Positions 1-10,300 of a stretch of DNA of 64,000 nucleotides are shown piece after piece (the first letter of the stretch is position 1; the number at the start of each line of letters is the position of its first letter). A program made the translations under genes and the position numbers. The stretch spans positions 744,001 to 808,000 of the forward strand of contig NZ_QBKS01000001.1 in assembly GCF_003054285.1 (NCBI RefSeq). Direction: 5' to 3'. The DNA comes from Litoreibacter ponti (lineage in GTDB: Bacteria; Pseudomonadota; Alphaproteobacteria; Rhodobacterales; Rhodobacteraceae). Below the pieces are notes generated by a model, which saw nothing but the letters and a program-made list of their open reading frames with translations, was not told the origin of the DNA and ran no database searches.

Positions 1-243
1 GCCAGCGGCGAGCTGGACGGCACGCTGTACGGTCATGTCCTGCGCGCAGGAGCCCCCGTAACGGTTGACGGCGTGGGGTCGCGCAACGGAGGTGTCTACT
101 ACGTCGATACGGTAACCCATCAGTTCAACCCGGATGGATATCGTCAACAATTTCAACTCATTCGCAATGCTGTCGGGGAAACCGACGCGGTCGGATCGGC
201 TCCGCTGTCGCCTGTCCTCTCCGCGATCAAGAGCCTGTTCTGA
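1..243 (+). CDS. Phage-tail-like hub protein (gpD/VgrG N-terminal type), C-terminal part
   Basis: Frame 1 is open from the window edge to TGA at 241-243, giving the last 80 residues of a protein that begins upstream. The segment GGVYYVDTVTHQFNPDGYRQ followed by QFQLIRNAVG resembles the end of the P2 gpD/late-control-D fold that forms the trimeric hub of contractile injection systems: a G..Y.V..V.H pattern, then a strand ending in L-I-R-N. The spike gene starts 9 bp downstream. In Afp and T6SS systems hub and spike are fused, whereas here they are separate genes. The family call rests on pattern and context because most of the protein is outside the window. Confidence 0.7.
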   Translation, partial: ASGELDGTLYGHVLRAGAPVTVDGVGSRNGGVYYVDTVTHQFNPDGYRQQFQLIRNAVGETDAVGSAPLSPVLSAIKSLF

Positions 244-252
244 GGAGCCATC

Positions 253-1077
253 ATGTCCGAGATGTTCAATGCACTGGAAAGCACGATCCGTAAGCAGGAA
301 GGGCGCTATTTTGGTAAATACCGCGCCTTCATCACCGATCGAGAGGACCCGGAAAATCGCGGCCGCTGCAAGCTGACGATCCCGTCGGTGATGGGGTCGG
401 AAAGCTCGGATTGGGCCCTGCCGGTCGTCCCCTATGGCGGCGCGGAAGGATTCGGGATGCTGGCAGTTCCCCCCGTCGGTGCGCAGGTGGTGGCCGAGTT
501 TCTGGAAGGCGATATCGCCAGCCCGATGTGGACGGGAACCTTCTGGCGGGACCCAGGCGAGATGCCCGACGACTACACCGCGCCGGAGGTCAAATTCATC
601 CGGTCTGAAAGCGGGCACGTCTTGTCGCTTGACGACACCGCCGACACCGAAGTGTTAACCATGAAATCTGCCAAGGAGGCCTCCGTCGTGATGGACCAGG
701 AAGGCTCCATGGTATTGACGGATGCGGCCGGTGCGACGGTCACGCTCAATGCGGCGGACGGGACATTGCTTGTGGCCGACGGCAACGGCAACGCGTTGGA
801 AATGACGTCCTCCGGGATCACCTGCTCGGACGCGAATGGCAATGAAATCAGCGCATCAGGCGGCGGAATTGAAGTAAAATCCTCGGCCACGATCAATATC
901 GAAGGCTCCATGGTCACGGTCGCAGGCGCAGGCGGCGAGCCCCTGATCAAGGGCTCAACCTTCCTGTCGCTCTTCAATGCCCACACGCATCCCACGGCGG
1001 CGCCCGGCTCGCCCACCGCGCCGCCCATGGTCCCGCTCACCCCGTCCGTATTAACCACGAAGAGCACCGCAAGCTGA
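253..1077 (+). CDS. Baseplate spike protein, gpV/Gp5 OB-fold type
   Basis: Encodes 274 aa. Residues about 15-115 form a gpV/gp5-type OB-fold (GRYFGKYRAFITDREDP, then VPPVGAQVVAEFLEGD and SPMWTGTFW). Residues about 118-235 are short repeated beta segments rich in G, D, S and T that should build the triple-stranded beta-helix needle. The end is Pro- and His-rich (THPTAAPGSPTAPP), as in other gpV proteins. Its role is the central puncturing spike under the hub of a contractile injection system. An AGGAG lies 5 bases before the ATG at 253. The stop overlaps the next start (TGATG at 1075-1079), so translation is coupled. Family is clear; the loading of cargo onto this spike is not visible. Confidence 0.85.
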   Translation: MSEMFNALESTIRKQEGRYFGKYRAFITDREDPENRGRCKLTIPSVMGSESSDWALPVVPYGGAEGFGMLAVPPVGAQVVAEFLEGDIASPMWTGTFWRDPGEMPDDYTAPEVKFIRSESGHVLSLDDTADTEVLTMKSAKEASVVMDQEGSMVLTDAAGATVTLNAADGTLLVADGNGNALEMTSSGITCSDANGNEISASGGGIEVKSSATINIEGSMVTVAGAGGEPLIKGSTFLSLFNAHTHPTAAPGSPTAPPMVPLTPSVLTTKSTAS

Positions 1078-1475
1078 TGGCCCAGTATGAAAGCACCCTG
1101 CCGCGCGTCGGCTACATGGCCTTTCCGTTCCGGATGACCGAGACCGGCGCAGCGCAGGTCGCGCGGTTCGACCATATCCGCCAGCAGGTCGAGCAGGTGC
1201 TGTTCACCTCTCCGGGGGAGCGGGTGTTCCGCCCGGAATACGGCTTCGGCGCGCGCCAGCATGTGTTCGAAGGCAACGCGGTCGGGCTGTGGGAGCTGGC
1301 CCAAAACCGGCTCTACGGCGCGCTGGCAGAGGCGCTGGCGGGTGAGGTCGATCCCAAGACCATCCGGGTTGAGGTCGGCGCGCCGCCGGACAAGCCAGAG
1401 GTGCTGATGGTCGAGATCACCTACACGATCGCCGCGTTGACGCGCACCGAAACCCACCGGTTCGAGGTGTCTTGA
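1077..1475 (+). CDS. Baseplate wedge protein, GPW/gp25 family
   Basis: Encodes 132 aa, the normal size for the gp25 family (T4 gp25, P2 gpW, Afp9). The conserved core is visible: IRQQVEQVLFTSPGERVFRPEYGFG, which contains the typical L.T..GER...P.fG element, followed by a C-terminal strand region (IRVEVGAPP...VEITYTI). The protein joins the sheath's first ring to the baseplate wedges. Start and stop both overlap neighbouring genes as TGATG, so stoichiometric co-translation with the spike and the next baseplate gene is likely. Confidence 0.9.
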   Translation: MAQYESTLPRVGYMAFPFRMTETGAAQVARFDHIRQQVEQVLFTSPGERVFRPEYGFGARQHVFEGNAVGLWELAQNRLYGALAEALAGEVDPKTIRVEVGAPPDKPEVLMVEITYTIAALTRTETHRFEVS

Positions 1476-2683
1476 TGGCCGAGCTCGCCCCTGCAAAGCT
1501 GATCTTCGACGGCACCTGCCCGGATTGTGGCACGCGCGAGCAGATCCTGCCCCTGCCCCTGCCCGGCGTCGAGGATGATTTCGACTGGAAGGTGCGCGAC
1601 TACGACAGCTTCAAGCTGTTCATGATGCAGGAGCTGGCCTCGCGCTATCCCGATCGCCGCCGCTGGACGCCCGCGGACATGGAGGTCGTGTTGGTCGAGG
1701 TCCTGTCCGCCGCGCTCGACCGCGCCTCCCACGCGATGGACCGGGTGCAGGCGGAGCGCTATCTCGACACCGCGCGCAAGCCCGGCTCGGTCCGCAGATT
1801 GCTGGCGATGATTGGCTGGCAAGCCGACGGGGCCGACATGGCCGCGGCACGCGCGCAATTCGCCCCGGCGAGCGCGGAGCCCACCGACACCGAGGCGCTC
1901 GAGCAATACTGGCTGCGCAACCCCGCCGCGATGGAGCGTGCCCGGCGCGAAGGCCCGCGCCAGATCGCGGAGCAACGGCGCATGGTGACCCTTGCCGACC
2001 ACAGCACCGTTTTGCAAAGCCACCCGCTGGTCGCGCTGGCGCAGGCGCGGATGGTCTGGTCGGGCGCGTGGAATTCGATCCTTGTGGCGACGCTGCTCGA
2101 AGATGACCTGCCGATGGACCGCCCGCTCCATGACGGCCCGGCGGACGCCACCCGCCCCAACCGCCTGCGCGCAGAGCTTTGGCGCGAGATCGAGGCGTTT
2201 CATTCGGACCGCAACCTCGCCTTGCCGCCGGTGGGCCCCGGCCTCACCGGACGCGCGATCCTGCGTGTGCTGGTCGACGCCTACCGCATGATCGGCGCAG
2301 AAGTTTTCCTCGAGCCCGCCCGCGCAGCCCCGATCAACGTGACGCTGTCGGTGCGCGCGGCCAAGGGCTTCTTCCGCTCCGAGCTGAAGCAGGCGGTCGC
2401 GGCGGTGTTCACCTCCGATCAGGGCGGCTTCTTCGAGCCGGGGCGCTTCGGCTTTGGCGAGACGATCTACGCCTCCGACATCATCGAGGCCGCGATGCAG
2501 ATCGAAGGCGTTGCCGTCGCCTGCCTCAACCGCTTCCGCCGCGTGGGCGACAGTTTCGAGGACCGCAGCGCGGAAGGGTTCATCAGCGTCGATCCCGACG
2601 CCTACATCCTGTGCGCCGGCGACAGCCGCCGCCCTGAACGCGGCGCCTTCCGCATCACCGTGCAAGGGGGGGAGGTCGGATGA
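1475..2683 (+). CDS. Putative baseplate assembly protein (first of two, gpJ/Afp11-like)
   Basis: Encodes 402 aa. The ATG at 1475 overlaps the gp25 stop; a TTG one codon upstream is a less likely start. The N-terminus has a C-P-D-C-G motif (residues about 14-18) that could bind a metal. It is followed by FDWKVRDYDSFKLFMMQEL and a helix-rich region (AALDRASHAMDRVQAERYLDTA) typical of baseplate assembly proteins in eCIS and related tails. The C-terminal 150 residues (INVTLSVRAAKGFFRSELKQAVAAVF) resemble the end of the gpJ family. It most likely pairs with the 1004-aa protein encoded next to form wedge heterodimers. Subfamily is inferred from position and length. Confidence 0.75.
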   Translation: MAELAPAKLIFDGTCPDCGTREQILPLPLPGVEDDFDWKVRDYDSFKLFMMQELASRYPDRRRWTPADMEVVLVEVLSAALDRASHAMDRVQAERYLDTARKPGSVRRLLAMIGWQADGADMAAARAQFAPASAEPTDTEALEQYWLRNPAAMERARREGPRQIAEQRRMVTLADHSTVLQSHPLVALAQARMVWSGAWNSILVATLLEDDLPMDRPLHDGPADATRPNRLRAELWREIEAFHSDRNLALPPVGPGLTGRAILRVLVDAYRMIGAEVFLEPARAAPINVTLSVRAAKGFFRSELKQAVAAVFTSDQGGFFEPGRFGFGETIYASDIIEAAMQIEGVAVACLNRFRRVGDSFEDRSAEGFISVDPDAYILCAGDSRRPERGAFRITVQGGEVG

Positions 2684-5600
2684 GCCTGCGCCAAACGGAT
2701 CTGACCCGCTGGAACCGCGCTGGCATGCGCCGCTTCGATTATGTCGATGGCGATGCGGCCGTCTGGCTGGAGCGACTGCGCGAAATCCTGACCGGGCTTT
2801 ACGCCAAGGGGCTGCCTGCCGATATGCGCGCGCCCGACGCGCTGCGTGACCTGTTTCTCAGCGAGACCTCCGATCTTAACCGCAGCGAGGTGGATATCGA
2901 CCGCCTTCGCAAAAGCCTTGTGTGGCAGCGACTGGCCCGCGCGATCCCGCCCTCGACCGAGGATGGTGTGAAGCTGGAAAGTCGCGGGCAACGCGGGCTG
3001 CGCCTGCGCGCGCAATACCAAGCCGATAGCGACGGGGATTACGCGTGGGATATCCTGCGCGCCTTCGCACGTGCCTCGCACGTGACGCTGGGCCATCTCG
3101 ACGCTTTCGCCAACGAAGGTTACCTGCGCACCGCGACCCAATGGGACAATCTGCGGCGGATGGCGGCGCTGGTAAATTACCAGCCGACGCCTGCGGCCTC
3201 CGCCTCGACCCTCGTGGCGCTGGAGTTGAAGCCGGACCTCGGCGCGGTCGAGGTCGCCGCCGGAATGGCGATGAAGCACACCCCCGCCACCGGCAAGCCA
3301 TTGGTGTTCGAGACGCTGGGTAAATTGCTGGCGCACCCGGCGCTCAACGGTGTCCGCGTCTCCGGTTGGGACGTGAATGGCAGTCGCCTGCCCGGTCAGG
3401 ACGAGACCTGGCTGAACCCGTCGGGAGAGGTGCTCTCGCCCGGCGAAGAGGTGGTCATCACCGGCGGCGGCGGCGCGCAGGTGCGCACGATCACCGGGGC
3501 CGAAGATGTCAGCGAGGACGCCGACGCCTCCCTGTTCGAGCTGCGCCTGAACCAGGCGCTGCAACTGCGCCCCACCCGCGCGCAGGCCCGGCTCTGGCGT
3601 GACCCGGCCGATATCCTGCGCCCGCTTCCGCGCAGCGAGGGTGGCAGTGTGGTTGTTCAGTTGGAGGACGCCAATGCGCTCCGCAAGGCCGATCTGGTGG
3701 AGCTGCGCGGCCTCAGCGTGCCACGCATCCTACGCGTCACCGCGCGCGATGAAGACCGGGTGGAGCTGGCATTGCCCGACGGTCTAACACTGCCCGACGC
3801 GTTCGAGCTGGTCGCGCTGACGCCGCTGGCCGCCAAGGAGCCCGGCATCTTCCACACGCCCACCGCCCAGATCGACCGTGTCTTCTACACCGAGGATGGC
3901 GTGGTCAAGGCGGCGCAATACCCAAGCGTCTTCCGGCGCCGACAAAAGGCCGTGCGCGGGAACGGTCTGGACGGGCTGGAGGTGCGCACCTCCGGCGTCA
4001 CCAGATACCGCTTCGAGGGCAAGACCAGCGGCTATATTTTCGAGCTGCCAAAGATCGACACCGTATTCATCCAGGTGCCGGGCGAGAAGTCCACCGCTGC
4101 GAAATTGATCGATGATCCCAAGGTCACGAAGGACGACGGTGCCAATGTCGCCAGCTTCCGCGGCGCGATGCCGAAGGGGCTGAAGCCCGGCGCGGTGTTC
4201 ATCTTGCGCAGCCGTGCGCGGCGGGCACAGCAGGCGCTGCGGGTGAAGGCCTTGCGGCAGGACAAGGGGCTCTATCATATTGCGTTCGACCAAGCGGTCT
4301 CGGTGACGCGCGGGGCGGAATTCGTGGGCCCGATGCGCGACAGCCTGCGCCCGCTGGACCACGACCGCAACCCGGATACGTTCGGCACGCTCGCGCTTTT
4401 GACCTTCTGCGACGTCCCGGACGAGGCGCTCGACATCCTGCGACCCGGCCGCCCGCTGATCGTCAGCGACGGCGCGCGGGAGGTGCAGGCGCAGCTGGCC
4501 ACGATCAAGCCGCTGGGCGGCGAAAAGGTCGAGGTTACGCTCAGCCTTGCAGGCTCCATCGCCGATTTCACCCGTGGCGACACGGTCTTCATGCTCAACG
4601 CGGTAATCGCCGGGCATGGCGAAAGCAAGGGTCCGAAAACCATCGGATCAGGCGATGGCGAACAGATGCGCCAGAGCTTTCTGTTCCAGGTTGCCGATGT
4701 CAGCCACGTCGCCTCCCCGGTCTCCGAAAGCGGAGTGATCCCGGCCATGGATATCGCCGTCGATGGCGAGCTGTGGACCTATTCCGACTTCATCGACCCT
4801 GCGATGGACGGGACCAATACGTGGTCGACGACGCTCGGCGAGGATGGCTACCTGACTCTGCATTTCCGCCGACGCCTGCCCACCGGCAGCGGCAATGTCA
4901 CCGCCCTGCGCCACCGGGTCGGCGTCGGCGCGGCAGGCTCTGCGGTGCCCGCGTTCTCTTTCGTCGAGCCGTCGAAAAAGCACCCTTACGTCAAATCCGT
5001 GTTTCAGCCTTTCGCGACCTCGGGCGGAGCGGACCGTGAACCGGTCGAGAGCCTGCGCGCCACAGCCCCCGCACGCCTGTCGTCCAATGGTCGCGCGGTG
5101 TCCTTGCGCGATTTCGAGAAGCTGACCATGCGCCATGCCGCGGTCTGGCGCGCCCGCGCCGCCGAGGACGCCCGCGCCCGCCGGGCACGCCGGGTGACGC
5201 TCAGCATCGTGCCCGCAGGGGGCGGCGATGTGTCGGCGCAGCTCAAGCTCGATCTGGGCGAGGCCTTGGGCGCGCGCGCCCTGCCCGGCGTCACGCTGGA
5301 CTTCCGCGGCTTCGAGCCGCTGTACCTGCGCATCCACGCCCAGGTGCGCGCCGATCTGACCGCGCGCGATGCCACCGATATTCAGGCCGCTTGCGACGCG
5401 GCCCTGCGCGCGACCTTCGCGCTGGAGGCGCGCGATTTCGGCCAGCCCGCCTATATTTCTGAAGCCATCGCGGCGCTGGAAGCCGTGCCGGGGGTCGCCA
5501 CCACGATCGTCACGACCTTCGACTACGGCCCCGATACGCCCGACAAGCCGCCCCGTGTGATGACCCGCGACGATCAGGTGGTGACGATTTACCCGACCGC

Positions 5601-5694
5601 GACCGAAGTGGCCCATGTGGGCGAGAATTCCGTGGCCGCCGCCCTGCCCGGCGCGCCATCCATTTCCATTGATGTGAGAGGCCTCCATGAGTGA
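2680..5694 (+). CDS. Large baseplate assembly protein, gpJ/Afp12-like
   Basis: Encodes 1004 aa, overlapping the previous gene by 4 bp (ATGA). The N-terminus (MSLRQTDLTRWNRAGMRRFDYVDGDAAVWLERLREILTGLYAK, quoted only in part as a signature) and the RLRLRAQYQ/ILRAFARASHVTLGHLDAFANEGYL region are typical of eCIS baseplate proteins. The final 230 residues carry the gpJ-like core, including LSSNGRAVSLRDFEKLTMRHAAVWRARA. The product would be the main baseplate wedge component that triggers sheath contraction. Length is close to that of Afp12/Pvc12-type proteins. It ends 8 bp inside the next gene. Confidence 0.85.
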   Translation: MSLRQTDLTRWNRAGMRRFDYVDGDAAVWLERLREILTGLYAKGLPADMRAPDALRDLFLSETSDLNRSEVDIDRLRKSLVWQRLARAIPPSTEDGVKLESRGQRGLRLRAQYQADSDGDYAWDILRAFARASHVTLGHLDAFANEGYLRTATQWDNLRRMAALVNYQPTPAASASTLVALELKPDLGAVEVAAGMAMKHTPATGKPLVFETLGKLLAHPALNGVRVSGWDVNGSRLPGQDETWLNPSGEVLSPGEEVVITGGGGAQVRTITGAEDVSEDADASLFELRLNQALQLRPTRAQARLWRDPADILRPLPRSEGGSVVVQLEDANALRKADLVELRGLSVPRILRVTARDEDRVELALPDGLTLPDAFELVALTPLAAKEPGIFHTPTAQIDRVFYTEDGVVKAAQYPSVFRRRQKAVRGNGLDGLEVRTSGVTRYRFEGKTSGYIFELPKIDTVFIQVPGEKSTAAKLIDDPKVTKDDGANVASFRGAMPKGLKPGAVFILRSRARRAQQALRVKALRQDKGLYHIAFDQAVSVTRGAEFVGPMRDSLRPLDHDRNPDTFGTLALLTFCDVPDEALDILRPGRPLIVSDGAREVQAQLATIKPLGGEKVEVTLSLAGSIADFTRGDTVFMLNAVIAGHGESKGPKTIGSGDGEQMRQSFLFQVADVSHVASPVSESGVIPAMDIAVDGELWTYSDFIDPAMDGTNTWSTTLGEDGYLTLHFRRRLPTGSGNVTALRHRVGVGAAGSAVPAFSFVEPSKKHPYVKSVFQPFATSGGADREPVESLRATAPARLSSNGRAVSLRDFEKLTMRHAAVWRARAAEDARARRARRVTLSIVPAGGGDVSAQLKLDLGEALGARALPGVTLDFRGFEPLYLRIHAQVRADLTARDATDIQAACDAALRATFALEARDFGQPAYISEAIAALEAVPGVATTIVTTFDYGPDTPDKPPRVMTRDDQVVTIYPTATEVAHVGENSVAAALPGAPSISIDVRGLHE

Positions 5695-7318
5695 TCCAGC
5701 CGACGAGTTGCGCTCCCGCGCGGGCCGCATCCTGTACCGCGAACTGCCCGAGGAATACCGCTACCGCGATCCCGCGGATGACGGCGAGCTGGGCGATCTC
5801 GAGGCGTTCCTGCACGGCTTTGGTCACCTGCTCGACCAGATCCGGGCGACAACCGAGCAGGCCCATGCCGACAGCTTCGCCGAGCCTCAAGATGACGGGC
5901 GCGCGATCCAGCCCTGGGTCGTCCCCTACCTTGCAGAGCTGCTTGGCGCAGAGCTAACCGCGCCGGACCCGGTGGCGCGGGCGGGGGAGCTGAACAATTC
6001 GGTCGCGTGGTTCAAATCCAAGGGCACGCTGTCGTCGATCGATGATATCGCGGATGTCGTGCTGCGCTCAGAGACCGTGGCCAAGGAAGGCTGGCGGATG
6101 ACCGCGCAATGCCCGCGCGTGGACCTGCCGCCCTTCACCGCGGAGCCGGGGCTGGACCTTGGCCCGAATGTGATCACGCCGGATTTCCGCAAGCTTGACC
6201 GCGCGGTCAAGGACGAGGACGGCGCGAACCCGCTCTTCCGGCTCAAGCCCGGGCGGCACGACACCGACGGCACGGACACCTATTGGCGCAGGCTCGCGCC
6301 GGGCGGCGTGCCGTGTTTCCCGCGTGCCTACGACGACCACACCGCGCGCACGCCCGATCTGCGCGACCCGGACCGCACCCGGCGCGTTGGCCCGCACCCG
6401 CGCCGCACTCTGATCCATGTCCGCCCCCCGCAGGGCATCTTCCACGACGGCCTGCCGCGCTTGAAATTGTCCAACGCCACCTTCCGTGACGCAATGGAGG
6501 GCAAGGAGGTGCTGCGCGCCGAGGACCTGATGGCCTTCGAGGAACTGGGCGATGGCATCACAGGCCCCGCGCTGATCCTGGAGCTGCCGCAAAGCGTGCC
6601 GCTGCCCAACCGCGCCATGACGTTCGAGGGCCTCCGCTTCGTGGCCGCGAACGGACGCAAGTCGACCCTGAAGGGCGCCGCCAAATCGGAGATCACCTTC
6701 ATCGACTGCGCGGTGCAATCGCTCGATCTGGCAACCTCTGCCGCCGACCCCGCGCCGCTCCGGGCCACGGACAGCATTTTTGATACGATCCTTGCCGATG
6801 GGCGGGAGGCGCAGCTGGAATATTGCACGGTGATGGATATTGCCGATTTCGGGCGGCTCGATGCCTCTGACTGCCTGTTCAAGTCGCTGGCCGACACGCT
6901 GATCTGTCAGGAGGGCGAGACCGCGCAAAGCTGCATCCGCTACTCGCGCTTCAGCGCCAACGACACCAAGGGCAAGGGCAGGCTTTGCCTCGATGCGCGC
7001 GGCGGCTCGAACACCACCGCCCTGCCCCAGTTCACCGACCGCTACCACGGCACCGGCGAGGACTGCGTGAAGCGCGCCGCCCGCTACGGCGAGCCGGGCT
7101 ACGGCGTTCTCGACACCGACACGCCTGCAGCAATCCTCGCGGGCGCGGAAGATGAAGGCGAGATGGGCGCGGGCCACGGCCTGCACCACGCGGCCTCGCT
7201 GCGCGCGGTGCGCCACAAGCTCGACAGCTTCCTGCCGCTCGGTCAGGAAACCGCGATTTTTTACGACCCCATGCTGGCCCTGAGCCCCCCCGTTCTGGGC
7301 TCAGAGGACGGCGAATGA
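5687..7318 (+). CDS. Tail protein I-like baseplate protein with beta-helix-like C-terminal half
   Basis: Encodes 543 aa. The first about 150 residues match the phage P2 gpI pattern: ELPEEYRYRD, LEAFLHGFGHLLDQIRATTEQAHADSF, QPWVVPYLAELLGAEL and NNSVAWFKSKGTLSSIDDIADVV. Such proteins connect wedges to tail fibres. Residues about 300-430 show regularly spaced short strands (TFEGLRFVAANGRKSTL, ITFIDCAVQSLDL, ATDSIFDTIL, LEYCTVMDIADFGRLDASDCLFKS), which is how a right-handed parallel beta-helix reads. That region could be a receptor-facing or fibre-docking extension. It overlaps the preceding gene by 8 bp. The beta-helix is inferred by eye. Confidence 0.75.
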   Translation: MSDPADELRSRAGRILYRELPEEYRYRDPADDGELGDLEAFLHGFGHLLDQIRATTEQAHADSFAEPQDDGRAIQPWVVPYLAELLGAELTAPDPVARAGELNNSVAWFKSKGTLSSIDDIADVVLRSETVAKEGWRMTAQCPRVDLPPFTAEPGLDLGPNVITPDFRKLDRAVKDEDGANPLFRLKPGRHDTDGTDTYWRRLAPGGVPCFPRAYDDHTARTPDLRDPDRTRRVGPHPRRTLIHVRPPQGIFHDGLPRLKLSNATFRDAMEGKEVLRAEDLMAFEELGDGITGPALILELPQSVPLPNRAMTFEGLRFVAANGRKSTLKGAAKSEITFIDCAVQSLDLATSAADPAPLRATDSIFDTILADGREAQLEYCTVMDIADFGRLDASDCLFKSLADTLICQEGETAQSCIRYSRFSANDTKGKGRLCLDARGGSNTTALPQFTDRYHGTGEDCVKRAARYGEPGYGVLDTDTPAAILAGAEDEGEMGAGHGLHHAASLRAVRHKLDSFLPLGQETAIFYDPMLALSPPVLGSEDGE

Positions 7319-7337
7319 TTTTAGAGAGGGATTTCAG

Positions 7338-10300
7338 ATGAAGGGCTCACATTCACGGCTCAGCCACCAGCCCGAGCAACGCTATTCCAACCTCGCCCAT
7401 GTTCAGGGCGGCATGCTCACCGAGGCGGACCTCACCGAGGCGGGACAGATCCATCAGGCCCGCGACGACGCCCAGGGCGCGGCCTTCGCAGGCGCCGGCG
7501 TTCCGGCCGAAGGGGGAATGTGCGGCTGGGACGAAGAGGGTCAGTTCGTTCTGCTCGACGGGACGGTCTTTGCCCAGGGCAAACAGGGTCATTTCGAGCT
7601 GGGCGGCATGACCACGGACCTCGCGGAGGCGATGAAGTTTCAGGCCGATCTGCCGCAAGGGCCGGAGCCCACGCCGGGGCTGGTCTATGTCGATCTGTGG
7701 GAGCGCCCGGTTTTCGCGACCGAGGATGGCTACCTTGCGGATGCAGGCCTGCACGGGGCCGAGACCTCCTACCGGACGCGCACGATGGTGCAGCTCAAGA
7801 CCCTGCCCACGGTCAAATCCTACGAAGACGTGCTCGACAGCTTCGAGAAGAGCCCTGCCTTCCTGCCCAAGGGCACTGCGACACTGAACGTGCAGCTGCG
7901 CGGCGGCGAGACCTCCATCGACACCTGCGATCCGTGTGCCGACATCATCAATATCGACAAGGTGCTGCCCAACGCGCTGTTCCGGGTCGAGGTCCTGTCG
8001 GTCGAGCGTGAGAAGGGCGAGATGAAGGCGGTTCGGCTCGCCTGGTCGATGGAGAACGCCGAAGCGGTGGAGCCCATGGGCTCGCGCAGCGCGCTCAGCC
8101 GCGACAACGCGGTCTACGAGTATTTCTCAGACGAGACCGACATGCAGGCGGGCTACTTCCACGACGACTACCTGCCCGCGCGCGGCGCCTTTACCACCGA
8201 CCTGACCACCGAAACGCCCAGCGACGACACGCTCGAGAAGAAAGAGGTGGGCTACACCCATGTGCGCCGCTGGGACGGCATGGCCCGCGTGCCGCTGGGC
8301 TCGCGCAGCAAGGCCTCCGGCCCAAGTGCGGCAGGCAGCGCCATGACTGACAAGTCCGGCCAGATCACGTTTTCGACCGAGATGTTCACGGTGCAGATCA
8401 CCCACGGCAAGCGCGAGATGGTTGCGGGCGACTACTGGCTGGTAGAGCTGCGCCGCTACGCACCGGACGGCGCGCAGGTGCTCTTGAACGGCCACCCGCT
8501 GGAGAAAGAGGAAGGCCAGCCGCCGCTGGGCCCCGTGCACCATTTCTGCCCCATCGGTATGTGGAATGGCGAAGGGTTCGAAGAGGTGCCGGATATCCTC
8601 TACCGCCGCCTCAGCTTTCCGACGCTGGCCGATATCCCGGCCGATCACGTGGGCTACTTCCCCGACCCCGACTGCGCGCTTCTGGGCGAGACCCAGACAG
8701 TACAAGAAGCGCTCGATCGGGTCTGCGAGATCGACGCGCGCCACGTGGGCTTCACCCCGTCGGACCCGGATTGTGACACCTTGCAAGGCACACGTTCCGT
8801 CGATGAGGCGCTCAACAAGCTTTGCGCGGCCGACAACAACAAGCAGCTGCAACTGATGCTGCGCACGATGATGGATTGGGGCGTCGTGTGCGGCGTCTCC
8901 GTCGCGCAAGGCGAGAAGGGTATCGAGGTCAGCGGCGGGGTCGTTCTGGACCGCGCGGGCGTGCTCCATGAGTTGGAGCGCGAAACCGTGGTGCTGTCGG
9001 AGTTTGACGACGGCCAGCTTCTGCCCGACGCCAAGACCTTTGCGGGCTTTGCCAAGCGCAAGGTCGAGATCTGCCTGTCGGTGGGCTTCAACGGCACCAA
9101 GCGGGCGTTCTTTCTGTCGCCTGCAAACATGGTCTACGACCCGTCCGATCTGACCCTGTCGGACCGGGTGGAGGCCTGCCTAGAGGGGCGCGGCTCGCTG
9201 ACCGAAAGTGATCTGTTCGAAAAGATCGCGGGCAAGGAAGAGCCGCTGACCGCGCTCACCATGATGCATGTCTGCCTGCGCAACGACATCCGCCCGATGG
9301 ACGGTATGGAGTTCGACAAGCGCCTGCAGGGCGCCGCCGAGACGCTGCTCAAGCAACTGGTCGAGGATTATGGCAAGCGGCTGCAAAAGACCGGCGATCC
9401 GTTGGCCGACCGCAAGGTCGCGGAACTCAACGAGATCATCGCGGCACTTGAGAGCGGCCTCAAGGATAGCGGCTTGAAGGGCACCGGTGGCCAGCTGGCG
9501 CTGGTGGCCAAGACCCTTGGGCTCGCCGCAATCATGAAGAAGGACGAGGAGTTCCGCCTCGAATGCCTCTGCACACGCGTGGTGCCCGATTGCCCGCCCG
9601 CGATCGAGGGCTGGACGCTTGTGCCGCTGGGCTGCGTCGAGCTGAGCAATTACAAGAAAGGCTCGGTCGCGGAAAGCGACGTGTGCATGATGTGCTGCCG
9701 CAAGCAGGCCAACACGCCGCGCAGCCAGCGCTACTACAACGGTGATCTGATCGGCACGATCCTGTCGGGCTTCAAGGCGCTGTGCACCGAAGAGGAGTTG
9801 CGCGTCGACAACGGCCCCAGCAATCGCCTGCGCGCCTGGCTTGCCGCCGCGGGCCCCGCGCCTTGGGATCCGCCCAACAAAACTCCGCTCTGGCCTGCCA
9901 AGCCGACCTATGGCGATGGCGGCGTGCAACTCGCCGGGCCGTTCTACGGCCATTCCGACGGGGGCGCGGAGGTGCTCAACCAGTGGAAGCGCGGCTTCAA
10001 CCCGCCGATCATCGACATCACCGGCCAGAAATCCGAGGAGGCCATCAAGAAGCTCGAGGGCGCGGGCCTCAAGGTCGTCGAGAAGTTCAACGTCAAGAAC
10101 ATCGCGGGCATCCTCGAGATGTCGGACGGCAAGCCGCTGCTCAACCGCCGCCCCGGCCCGGGCGACGAGGTGATCCTGCTCGACAATGACGGCCTCGCGG
10201 TCGAGTTCGTCGTGATCCGTCAGGCCCGCCGCTTCAACTTCATCGGCACCAAACTACTGGGGGGTCTAAAGTTCCAGCCGGGCGTCGTTCCCAAGACCGA

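Noticed and set aside
1421..2665. A long minus-strand open frame opposite the first gpJ-like gene
   Set aside because: It is a GC-skew shadow, rich in Arg, His and Gly, and matches no family. The plus-strand gene is coupled to gp25.
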